NCBI GenBank assembly: GCA_913041075.1
Contig: CAJWGZ010000034.1
Coordinates: 1-10,301, forward strand
Reading direction: 5' to 3'
DNA from: an uncultured Fidelibacterota bacterium
GTDB lineage: Bacteria; Fidelibacterota; Marinisomatia; Marinisomatales; TCS55
DNA length: 10,301 bases
The notes under the pieces were generated by a model that did no database searches, was not told the origin of the DNA, and saw only the letters and a list, made by a program, of their open reading frames with translations. This document shows positions 1 through 6,691 of the stretch, in pieces (positions within the stretch are counted from its first letter, which is position 1; each line of letters opens with the position of its first letter). The position numbers and the translations under genes were made by a program.

Positions 1-666
1 CAAGATCGTAAGATAGTCCCTTTTGATCAATACGGTTTGAAAGTAATGAGTTTTGGATTCCTTAGTGGAAATGAAACACCTGTCATTTGGCGAGGACCAC
101 TGGTAAGTCGCATGACCGAACAATTTTTTAATGACGTTACCTGGGGCAAATTGGATTTTCTCATACTTGACCTCCCGCCTGGAACAGGTGATATACAATT
201 GACCCTTACCCAAAAACTTCGTATGGCTGGTGCAGTAATAATTACTACACCTCAGGATATTGCTTTAGCGGATGTTCGTAAGGGTGCCGATATGTTTCGT
301 AAAGTACATACCCCTATTCTTGGTGTTGTTGAAAACATGTCTGGATTACAATTGGAAGGAATGGTAAAAACTGCGGGCGGGATTGCCCAAAAGAACTTAA
401 GGATGGTCTTTCAAGGTATAGATCAAGAAGTAAACACTGACGAAGAAGGGAATTTTTCTTTCCCGATCGATTTATTCAAATCAGGTGGTGGTGCAGAAGA
501 AAGTGAACGGCTTGGTGTGCCATTGCTTGGTAAAATACCTATATCAATGGAAGTAATGTCTGCTACGGACGGAGGCAAGCCTATAATCTTAAGTAATCCA
601 CAATCAACTGTCTCTGAAATATTCAGGGACATTACGGAAAATATTATTTCCCAATTAGTGAATTAA
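1..666 (+). CDS. Mrp/ApbC-family Fe-S carrier-like P-loop ATPase, 5' truncated, cysteine-free
   Basis: The reading frame is open from base 1, so the start and the P-loop (Walker A) lie upstream of the window; 221 residues are visible. The family delivers or scaffolds Fe-S clusters in the cytosol as an ATP-dependent dimer. Family signatures seen are VIWRGPLV near visible residue 29, DLPPGTGD (the switch/Walker B region), TTPQDIALADVRK, VVENMS, and then SGGG...ERLGVPLLGKIP followed by GGKPI. The usual CPHCG segment between VVENMS and the GGG motif is absent: about 42 residues stand where I would expect roughly 11 (about bases 343-468), and no cysteine occurs in the visible protein. A cysteine-based cluster site in this part is therefore missing, and the Fe-S role is doubtful. 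Family membership is clear; function is less so. The next gene starts 14 bases downstream. Confidence 0.9.
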   Translation, partial: QDRKIVPFDQYGLKVMSFGFLSGNETPVIWRGPLVSRMTEQFFNDVTWGKLDFLILDLPPGTGDIQLTLTQKLRMAGAVIITTPQDIALADVRKGADMFRKVHTPILGVVENMSGLQLEGMVKTAGGIAQKNLRMVFQGIDQEVNTDEEGNFSFPIDLFKSGGGAEESERLGVPLLGKIPISMEVMSATDGGKPIILSNPQSTVSEIFRDITENIISQLVN

Positions 667-680
667 ACATTGAATAAGTA

Positions 681-1472
681 ATGTCAGCATATCTTGCCGA
701 GATATTGGCAATTACTTTTACGGGGTTTGCTGCTGTTTATCCACTTTTACTCTGGCTCACACCACGGACGTTAATTGACGGTGGTTTTTATCGGTTTAAT
801 CAAGGAATGGTATCAATAGTAGGCACCCTTGGTGTAGTATTTTTTTATCTTTCAGATGCAGGCCAAGCACCTTGGGTTGTTGGAGCAATATGGATAGTTA
901 TTCAACTTTTTGTCACAGCCATTTACTGGAATTCAAAACGTATCAATAATTTTGTAATATCTATCCCATCAATTTTAGGCATTTTATTTCTGGCAATTAT
1001 GAGTGTTGCGCTCATTCCCTACAATATTAATATCATTAATCATTTAATAATCATAATTGGACATACTGTTTTAGCAGCAGTGTTTTTTGCAATGATTCTT
1101 GGTCACTGGTATCTGAATGTTGTCCAGCTGCCCATTCGCCTACTCCGCAACAGTGTAATATTATTATGGATATTATTAGGTATACGCGCAATTTGGAATT
1201 GTTATGGTCTTTTAATTTTTGAGGTAGAGGATAGTTATGGAATTGTGCAGTCATTAGGCAGTTTTTTATGGACATATGAAGGCTTTTTATTATCTATTGC
1301 TATATTTTTTGGTGTACTAGTACCATTTGTGTTAAATGGTTTTATTTGGCGCACAATTATAATACAATCTACCCAAAGCGCAACAGGCCTTCTATATGTA
1401 TCAGTTGTAGCGGTTATTTTTGGAGATCTATTTTATAAAAATTATACATTTCAATTTGGGTTAATCCTTTGA
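681..1472 (+). CDS. Polytopic membrane protein of unknown function (about 8 helices)
   Basis: A 263-residue protein that I cannot name. Hydrophobic stretches at about residues 5-27, 42-58, 64-83, 92-112, 121-145, 157-180, 201-220 and 233-252 suggest eight transmembrane helices. Residues 141-146 read GHWYLN at the end of the fifth helix and are followed by a basic PIRLLR segment. This polar and aromatic cluster inside a very hydrophobic protein is the best candidate for a functional or ligand-binding site. There is no signal peptide separate from the first helix and no recognisable transporter or enzyme motif. The ATG at 681 is the first start after the upstream stop; the ribosome site is weak. 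Its stop (TGA 1470-1472) overlaps the TTG start of the following gene, so the two are probably translated together and may work as a pair. Confidence 0.75.
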   Translation: MSAYLAEILAITFTGFAAVYPLLLWLTPRTLIDGGFYRFNQGMVSIVGTLGVVFFYLSDAGQAPWVVGAIWIVIQLFVTAIYWNSKRINNFVISIPSILGILFLAIMSVALIPYNINIINHLIIIIGHTVLAAVFFAMILGHWYLNVVQLPIRLLRNSVILLWILLGIRAIWNCYGLLIFEVEDSYGIVQSLGSFLWTYEGFLLSIAIFFGVLVPFVLNGFIWRTIIIQSTQSATGLLYVSVVAVIFGDLFYKNYTFQFGLIL

Positions 1473-1864
1473 TAGATCCTTATTTCTTTTGTGAGCTTTG
1501 TGAAACCAAGCATTCACTAGTAGACGTAGTTGAATGTAAACATGGTGAAGACCAATTGGCTTGGGATAATTATAATGAATTCAATAAATGTCCAGCATGT
1601 AGTGGATCGCATTTTTACCGGCAAAAGGACTTTAACAGATTATTGGGATGTGGAATAATAATTTTCGGTATTTTACTAGTTCCTATTACCTATGGTATCA
1701 GTCTGGCAATTGTAGCTTTAGTAGATTGGTTTTTATATAATCGCGTTCCAGATACTATTGTCTGTTACAAGTGTAAGGGAGAATTCTTCGGTATAAATTT
1801 GATCCCGAAAAATATCACTTCTTTTGATCATCATATTGCCGAATTATATGAGGAACCATCTTAA
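1469..1864 (+). CDS. Small membrane protein with a zinc ribbon split by a hydrophobic hairpin
   Basis: A 131-residue protein with a TTG start that overlaps the stop of the membrane-protein gene (TTGA). Cysteines occur as C8-x2-C11, C23-x-H25, C41-x2-C44 and C99-x2-C102. A hydrophobic stretch at residues 59-90, with a proline at 72, lies between the last two pairs and is long enough for a short re-entrant or two-helix hairpin. If C41/C44 and C99/C102 bind one zinc, as in a typical ribbon, both flanks must be on the same membrane side, which fits a hairpin. C8, C11, C23 and H25 could form a second site. I have an impression of similar uncharacterised proteins (CPxC...YRQKDF...VCYKC) in other Gram-negatives, but no function is known to me. 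The start is inferred from overlap and frame, since no good Shine-Dalgarno is visible. Confidence 0.72.
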   Translation: MIDPYFFCELCETKHSLVDVVECKHGEDQLAWDNYNEFNKCPACSGSHFYRQKDFNRLLGCGIIIFGILLVPITYGISLAIVALVDWFLYNRVPDTIVCYKCKGEFFGINLIPKNITSFDHHIAELYEEPS

Positions 1865-1924
1865 TCAAAGGACGTTAGGTCTGTACTAATTATAAAAAGA
1901 CAATTTATTGAATAAAGGATTACT

Positions 1925-1932
1925 GAGGAGGT
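1925..1932 (+). promoter_or_regulatory. Strong Shine-Dalgarno in the uppS leader
   Basis: GAGGAGGT is the best match to the 16S rRNA tail that I noticed in the window. It lies four bases before a TTG codon (1937), and 40 bases before the uppS ATG. It is therefore placed to load ribosomes on the mini-ORF rather than directly on uppS. Confidence 0.7.
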
Positions 1933-1936
1933 AACT

Positions 1937-1969
1937 TTGCCCGCGTTTTTTCGTGCGATCTTAGAATAA
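1937..1969 (+). CDS. Putative 10-codon leader peptide ahead of uppS
   Basis: TTG at 1937 opens a frame reading MPAFFRAILE and closing with TAA at 1967-1969. It sits at normal distance from a strong Shine-Dalgarno and ends three bases before the uppS ATG, in the same frame as uppS. Two readings fit. It may be a translated leader that hands ribosomes to uppS by termination-reinitiation. Or uppS once started here, and the TAA is a nonsense change that moved the start to 1973. The UppS N-terminus is variable, so homology does not decide. Translation of this peptide is inferred, not shown. Confidence 0.45.
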   Translation: MPAFFRAILE

Positions 1970-1972
1970 CCA

Positions 1973-2731
1973 ATGCCTATAAAGGATATAGAAGATAGTA
2001 TTATCAATAAGAATAATATACCGAAGCATATTGCTATTATAATGGATGGTAATGGGCGTTGGGCGAAAGCGCATTCTTTACCGCGAATTGCAGGTCATAA
2101 AGAAGGCATTGATTCAGTACGCGCCATAACGAAAAAATGTGGCGATATTGGTGTCAAACATTTATCATTATATACTTTCTCTTCTGAAAATTGGAGTCGA
2201 CCATTAAAAGAAGTTAAAGCTCTAATGGGGCTTTTACTTTTGACTATTAGGCGCGAAATAAAAGATCTTAATAAAAATAATGTTCGTTTAACTACCATTG
2301 GTAATATGGGTGATTTACCCGATGATGCAAGAAAGGGAATGGAAGAAGGCTTAAAAATAACAGAGAACAATTCAGGGTTAAATTTAATCCTAGCGCTAAG
2401 TTACGGAGGGCGGCAAGAGATTTTAAAAATGGTACAATCAATTGCAAGAAAAGCCATAAACGGAGAAATTGAACCAGAGAAACTTAGTGAGAGTGATATT
2501 GTAAACGAACTTGATACAGCTAAAATACCAGATCCTGACTTATTGATTCGTACAGGCGGCGATCAGAGAATCAGCAATTTTCTACTTTGGCAAATTGCTT
2601 ACTCAGAAATTTATGTAACGGATACCTATTGGCCAGAATTCAAAGAAAAGGAATTATTGGACGCCGTAGCAGATTTTCAGGATCGTGAGCGACGTTTTGG
2701 TCGTATTAGCGAACAATTGGATGAAACATGA
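1973..2731 (+). CDS. uppS: Undecaprenyl diphosphate synthase (cis-prenyltransferase)
   Basis: UppS condenses eight isopentenyl diphosphates onto farnesyl diphosphate in cis to give C55 undecaprenyl diphosphate, the lipid carrier for peptidoglycan and O-antigen precursors; it works at the cytoplasmic membrane face. The 252 residues are full family length. HIAIIMDGNGRWAK places the catalytic aspartate at D25 (E. coli D26). YTFSSENWSRP, SYGGRQEI and DPDLLIRTGG follow, with R193, R199 and S201 matching the diphosphate-binding residues of the E. coli enzyme (R194, R200, S202), and YSEIY with E212 (E. coli E213). The ATG at 1973 has little Shine-Dalgarno of its own and may depend on the upstream mini-ORF. 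The stop overlaps the bamA start by ATGA, indicating coupling. Confidence 0.97.
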   Translation: MPIKDIEDSIINKNNIPKHIAIIMDGNGRWAKAHSLPRIAGHKEGIDSVRAITKKCGDIGVKHLSLYTFSSENWSRPLKEVKALMGLLLLTIRREIKDLNKNNVRLTTIGNMGDLPDDARKGMEEGLKITENNSGLNLILALSYGGRQEILKMVQSIARKAINGEIEPEKLSESDIVNELDTAKIPDPDLLIRTGGDQRISNFLLWQIAYSEIYVTDTYWPEFKEKELLDAVADFQDRERRFGRISEQLDET

Positions 2732-5127
2732 CTAACAGAATTTCAATAGTCTATTTGATAATGCTAAGCAGTGTGATTCAAATCAGTGCCCAACAAGAAG
2801 TAAAATTGCTTGGTGTGGAAATTGATGGCAATAAACTTGCTTCAGAGACTATGATTCGCTATACAGCTGGACTCCGCCAGAATGAAGTGATTAACGTTGC
2901 AGATTTCTCAAGAGCAGTTAAGCGACTTTGGCAATTAGGCTTGTTTGACGATGTTCAGATTAAAATTGATAAGGAAACATCCGATGGTTTTTTCATAACA
3001 ATCCAAGTTCAGGAAACACCAATTCTAGGTACTGTACATTATAAGGGTAATAAAAAACTGAAGGATAAACAGCTTCAGGATGAATTAGAGTTTTATACGG
3101 GCCAGCGGATAAAACCTCACGTGCTTGTTGAGTCGATCACTAAACTAAAAGATTTTTATGCAGAGGACGGCTTCATGCTTGCTGAAGTTGAGGCTACGTT
3201 GGTTGATCCGGGAGGTAAAATTGATGATCCAAAATCTGATAAGGATAAACAAAAACAGGAGCTTACGAAAGACATCCTATTTACTATTGCAGAAAATGAT
3301 AAGGTAAAGATTAATAAAATACGCTTCCAAGGTAATGAATCTTATTCTGGTTTCCGTTTACGCCGCGTACTTAAAGAAACGAAACAGCAAAGATGGTATT
3401 TATTTTGGCGGTCTTACTTTGATGGAAAGAAATTTGATGAGGATAAACTGGCTTTAGAGACGTTTTACCGCAATAATGGCTACCGCGATTTTACCATTCT
3501 GTCGGATACGACTGCAGTTAATGATGGACAGAAACGTATGGATATAATTATTAGTGTAATTGAAGGTCCCCGCTATCGCTACAGAAATTTTTCCTGGGAT
3601 GGTAATACATTATTTAATAATGAAATATTAAATAGAGCCCTCAACCTGAAACGCGGTGATTATTTTAATGAAGAAGAGTTTAACGTAGCTGTCTATAATA
3701 ATATGCAAGGATTGTATATGGATCGAGGTTACATATACAGCCGTGTTGACCCACAATTTACTCCTGTTGGTGAAGATTCATTAGATATTCATTTCCCAAT
3801 AGTAGAAAACCATCAGGTAAATGTGCGCAATATTTATATCACGGGCAATGATCACACCCGTGAAAATGTTATCCGCAGGGAATTAAGCATATTCCCGGGA
3901 GATATTTTCAACCGAGAAATGTTAATCCGTAGCCAAAGAAATTTATTGCGTTTGAATTATTTCTCTAATGTAATACCGGATATGGCGCCTGTTGACGAAG
4001 ATGAAGTTGATTTAGATATTGCAGTGGAAGAAAAATCAGCAGATCGTGCCAACGCTAATATTGGTTACAGTGGTGTATACGGTTTATCAGGCGGTGTTGG
4101 AATAGAATTCGCCAATTTTCGAGGTTTGGGTCAACAATTCACGATCAGTTATAATATAGGTTCTAGGTATAATTTTTATTCTTCTCAACCGACTTCTCAA
4201 TTCAAGAGTTTTAGTATAAGCTTTGTGGATCCTATGATATTTGACACACCAAATCGTGTAGGATTTTCATTCTATTCTACATTTCGCGGTCAGGGTACAA
4301 GCTATTATTTCCCCCTTGACTTGAGAATGCTCGGCGGTTCAGTACAATGGGGCAGAAGATTTAAATGGCCGGATGACTATTTTCGCGGTTATTGGGTGAT
4401 TAGAACGATGAAAAAAACATATGAAGGCACCGCCGAAGAACTGGATCAATATGTTAAAGGATTAAGCACAACCCTTGGTAATAGTATCACGCAGGTTTTG
4501 ACCAGGGATAGTCGTGATCACCACGAGTTTCCAACTCGTGGATCAAAGTTTACCTGGGAATCAACTTTATCTGGTAATGTATTTGGTGGTAATGAGGACT
4601 TTTTTAAACATGTATTGAATTTCGAATGGTTTTCGCCTACATTCTGGAAATTTGTATTGATGAGTTCCTTCAAAATTGGTGTAATCCAGCCGCTAAAAAA
4701 TCTAGATAACGAACGAACATTAATCCCCTTCGATGAAAAATTTATAATGGGTGGCAATGGAATGCCTTACGGGAATATGCTTAGAGGATACCCAGATAAT
4801 TCTATTAGTCCGGGACCTATGGGTGGTAATGCCTTATTGCGATCCGTTACAGAATTTCGTGTTCCGATTTCAGAAAACCCTGTAATTTATGGTTTGTTGT
4901 TCGCGGAAATGGGAAATGTGTGGAATACGGTAAACATGACGGAATCATTTGATGTTCCGCGAGAGGGATCATTTACATTGAAAAGATCTGCAGGAATTGG
5001 CATAAGATTTTATATGCCCATGATGGGTGTATTGGGATTTGATATGGGCTATGGATTTGATGTGATTAATAATACTGGTGAAAAACCAGGTTGGAATTAT
5101 ACCATCATATTTGGTAATGTATTTTAG
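2728..5127 (+). CDS. bamA: Outer-membrane protein assembly factor BamA (Omp85 family)
   Basis: BamA is the essential barrel that folds and inserts outer-membrane proteins. The 799 residues comprise a signal peptide (about 1-21, ending in QISA), five POTRA domains (about 24-97, 98-190, 191-280, 281-362 and 363-437) and a C-terminal 16-strand barrel (about 441-799). POTRA2 contains a charged, lysine/aspartate-rich linker at about 160-182 that looks like an insertion. POTRA3 has the KETK...W form common in Bacteroidetes BamA. In the barrel, RDSRD...FPTRGSKF near 590-610 and R686-G687-Y688 (the RGY/RGF motif of loop L6) are the expected family signatures, and the chain ends in phenylalanine as a BAM-recognised terminal strand should. 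The start ATG overlaps the uppS stop. The skp-like chaperone gene follows immediately. Confidence 0.97.
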   Translation: MTNRISIVYLIMLSSVIQISAQQEVKLLGVEIDGNKLASETMIRYTAGLRQNEVINVADFSRAVKRLWQLGLFDDVQIKIDKETSDGFFITIQVQETPILGTVHYKGNKKLKDKQLQDELEFYTGQRIKPHVLVESITKLKDFYAEDGFMLAEVEATLVDPGGKIDDPKSDKDKQKQELTKDILFTIAENDKVKINKIRFQGNESYSGFRLRRVLKETKQQRWYLFWRSYFDGKKFDEDKLALETFYRNNGYRDFTILSDTTAVNDGQKRMDIIISVIEGPRYRYRNFSWDGNTLFNNEILNRALNLKRGDYFNEEEFNVAVYNNMQGLYMDRGYIYSRVDPQFTPVGEDSLDIHFPIVENHQVNVRNIYITGNDHTRENVIRRELSIFPGDIFNREMLIRSQRNLLRLNYFSNVIPDMAPVDEDEVDLDIAVEEKSADRANANIGYSGVYGLSGGVGIEFANFRGLGQQFTISYNIGSRYNFYSSQPTSQFKSFSISFVDPMIFDTPNRVGFSFYSTFRGQGTSYYFPLDLRMLGGSVQWGRRFKWPDDYFRGYWVIRTMKKTYEGTAEELDQYVKGLSTTLGNSITQVLTRDSRDHHEFPTRGSKFTWESTLSGNVFGGNEDFFKHVLNFEWFSPTFWKFVLMSSFKIGVIQPLKNLDNERTLIPFDEKFIMGGNGMPYGNMLRGYPDNSISPGPMGGNALLRSVTEFRVPISENPVIYGLLFAEMGNVWNTVNMTESFDVPREGSFTLKRSAGIGIRFYMPMMGVLGFDMGYGFDVINNTGEKPGWNYTIIFGNVF
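4516..4544 (+). repeat. Perfect 9-bp inverted repeat inside bamA
   Basis: CCACGAGTT (4521-4529) and AACTCGTGG (4533-4541) are exact reverse complements separated by the triloop TCC; three further pairs (GAT/ATC) are possible across a two-base bulge. The repeat lies in codons for the conserved barrel segment HEFPTRG. No T run follows, so it is not a typical terminator. It may be a chance effect of the codons used. Confidence 0.6.
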
Positions 5128-5153
5128 TGACAATTAATAAGAGAGGTATCATA

Positions 5154-5681
5154 ATGCGAAAATTATTATTTGGGTTAATAGTTCTAATGGTAACTACCCC
5201 TAATATTTTCTCACAAAGTAAGATCGGTTTTGTACAATCTGATCGTATTCGAGGTGAATTTGAGGAATTCAAGGATGCTGAATCGCAGTTACAGATGGAA
5301 TTCCGAAAAGTACAGTTTGAATATCAAACAATGCTTATGAGTTTAGACAGTATGAAAAAATCGTATGAAACTCAGCGCCTAATGAGTTCGCCGGAGTGGC
5401 GTCGAGAAAAAGAGCAGGAAATGGCGGGACGAGAACAAACAATTCAGGCATTCCAGGCACAAAAAGTAGGGCCGGAGGGTGAACTTTATAAGAAACAGGC
5501 TCAGATGGAATTTGAGATTTTAAGCAAAGTGAAACGCGCAGTCGATAAAGTAGCAGCCACTAAAGAATATGATTTTATTATTGATGGATCAGTTTCACTT
5601 CTTTTTGGTAACCCTACGTATGATCTGACCGATGATGTTCTTTATGAATTAAGAAAATATAGCCTGCCTGAAGAAAACTAA
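5154..5681 (+). CDS. skp: OmpH/Skp-family periplasmic chaperone
   Basis: Skp-type chaperones are trimers that hold unfolded outer-membrane proteins in the periplasm and deliver them to BamA. From the ATG at 5154 the protein has 175 residues: a signal peptide (MRKLL...NIFSQ, about 1-20), a short KIGFVQSDRI strand, long charged helices rich in Q, E and K (about 35-135, the coiled-coil tentacles), and a C-terminal strand region with EYDFIIDGS. This domain order is typical of OmpH. I chose 5154 because GAGAGGT at 5141-5147 is correctly spaced and the signal peptide starts cleanly there. A GTG at 5127, overlapping the bamA stop, would add nine residues ahead of the signal peptide and is less likely. 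Overall sequence identity in this family is low, so the call rests on architecture and on position next to bamA and lpxD. Confidence 0.9.
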   Translation: MRKLLFGLIVLMVTTPNIFSQSKIGFVQSDRIRGEFEEFKDAESQLQMEFRKVQFEYQTMLMSLDSMKKSYETQRLMSSPEWRREKEQEMAGREQTIQAFQAQKVGPEGELYKKQAQMEFEILSKVKRAVDKVAATKEYDFIIDGSVSLLFGNPTYDLTDDVLYELRKYSLPEEN

Positions 5682-5696
5682 AATTACTAGCAGGTT
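5661..5696 (+). promoter_or_regulatory. Possible stem masking the lpxD start
   Basis: Bases 5661-5667 (AGCCTGC) can pair with 5690-5696 (GCAGGTT, one G-U pair), leaving a 22-base loop. The downstream arm covers the AGG and the first base of the lpxD TTG start, while the upstream arm lies within the last codons of the skp-like gene. Ribosomes finishing that gene would open the stem, a plausible coupling device. The stem is short and by-eye only. Confidence 0.25.
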
Positions 5697-6691
5697 TGAC
5701 AACATTATCAGAACTTGCCGATCTTGTAAAAGGGAAAATCGTTGGTGATCCAACTATGGTGATAACCGGTGTATCAGAAATTCAAAATGGACGTGAGTCC
5801 ACAATAACATTTTTAAGCAATTTAAAATATAAGAAATATTTGCCAACCACTGGCGCATCTGCTGTAGTTGTTCCTGAAGCATCTTTACTAGATAATAAAC
5901 CTGGTATTGTCCACCATAATCCACAATTAGCTATTGCTAAAATCCTTGGTGAGTTTACACCCAAACTGCAATACACGAGTGGTGTTAATGAAACTGCCTA
6001 TGTTGATTCAAAAGCTAAGATTGGTAAAAATGTAACCATTGGGCCATTTTCTGTTATTGAAGCTGGAGTTATAATCGGGGACCATTCAAATATTGGTTCG
6101 CACACAGTAATTGATCAGAAAACTAGTATTGGAAAAAATTGTAAGATCTTTTCAAATATACATATTTACCATGGCACCAATATCGGTGATAATGCCATCA
6201 TTCATAGCGGCACAGTTATTGGCAGTGATGGTTTTGGTTTTGTCACAGATCAAGATATAAATCATAAAATACCTCAGAATGGTTATGTGATCATTGGAAA
6301 TGATGTTGAGATCGGGGCTAATTGTGCTATTGATCGGGGTACCATAGGAGATACTATAATAGAAGATCAGTGTAAATTAGATAATCATGTGCATTTGGCG
6401 CATAATGTTCGCTTGGGTAAAGGGTGTTTATTAACCGCGGCAGTAACAATTGCTGGTAGCGTAGAGGTTGGTGAATTTTGTATATTTGCAGGACATGTTG
6501 GTGTTGCTCCTCACGTGAAAATTGGTGCACGGTCTGTGCTAGCGGCAAAAACTGGTGTTTCAAAATCACTAACAGGAGGTAAAGTGTACGCAGGAATGCC
6601 AGCCCGGGAAATAAGAGAACAACATAAGCGAGAAGCTGTATATTTAGAGGTAGTCAGGATACAAAAGAGACTAAAAAGACTCGAAAAATGA
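5696..6691 (+). CDS. lpxD: UDP-3-O-(3-hydroxyacyl)glucosamine N-acyltransferase
   Basis: LpxD carries out the third step of lipid A synthesis, moving a 3-hydroxyacyl chain from ACP to the 2-amino group of UDP-3-O-acylglucosamine; it is a cytoplasmic homotrimer. The 331 residues show the N-terminal uridine-binding domain (about 1-98, with LSELADLVKGKIVGD, ITFLSN and ASAVVV), a left-handed beta-helix of hexapeptide repeats (about 100-290) and a C-terminal basic helix (REIREQ...RIQKRLKRLEK). The catalytic histidine is H236 in VHLAHNV (E. coli H239). The TTG at 5696 is the only common start codon between an upstream in-frame stop and the conserved N-terminus; its Shine-Dalgarno is poor, so coupling to the previous gene is likely. 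The stop overlaps the lpxC ATG (ATGA). Confidence 0.96.
   Translation: MTTLSELADLVKGKIVGDPTMVITGVSEIQNGRESTITFLSNLKYKKYLPTTGASAVVVPEASLLDNKPGIVHHNPQLAIAKILGEFTPKLQYTSGVNETAYVDSKAKIGKNVTIGPFSVIEAGVIIGDHSNIGSHTVIDQKTSIGKNCKIFSNIHIYHGTNIGDNAIIHSGTVIGSDGFGFVTDQDINHKIPQNGYVIIGNDVEIGANCAIDRGTIGDTIIEDQCKLDNHVHLAHNVRLGKGCLLTAAVTIAGSVEVGEFCIFAGHVGVAPHVKIGARSVLAAKTGVSKSLTGGKVYAGMPAREIREQHKREAVYLEVVRIQKRLKRLEK

Larger units (their letters stand above)
1865..1972 (+). other. Intergenic gap upstream of uppS
   Basis: This 108-base gap is the largest non-coding interval in the window. It contains AT-rich sequence, then the Shine-Dalgarno and mini-ORF listed separately. I see no convincing factor-independent terminator hairpin followed by a T run. 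An AT-rich segment around 1888-1918 could hold a promoter, but no clear -35/-10 pair can be assigned by eye, so I make no promoter call. Confidence 0.5.

Noticed and set aside
37..45. TTG 37 as the start of the Mrp-like gene
   Set aside because: The frame is open to base 1 and the preceding residues match the family, so the gene begins outside the window.
1967..1969. TAA before uppS as a recoded or read-through codon
   Set aside because: TAA ends other genes here (for example at 8096-8098), and nothing nearby suggests recoding; a leader peptide or nonsense change is simpler.
5127..5153. GTG 5127 as the start of the skp-like gene
   Set aside because: It adds nine residues before a clean signal peptide, and the ATG at 5154 has a well-spaced GAGAGGT.
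6021..6560. Repeated ATTGG-type sequence in lpxD (and in lpxA at 8150-8640)
   Set aside because: This reflects the hexapeptide repeats of the beta-helix proteins, not a DNA repeat or array.
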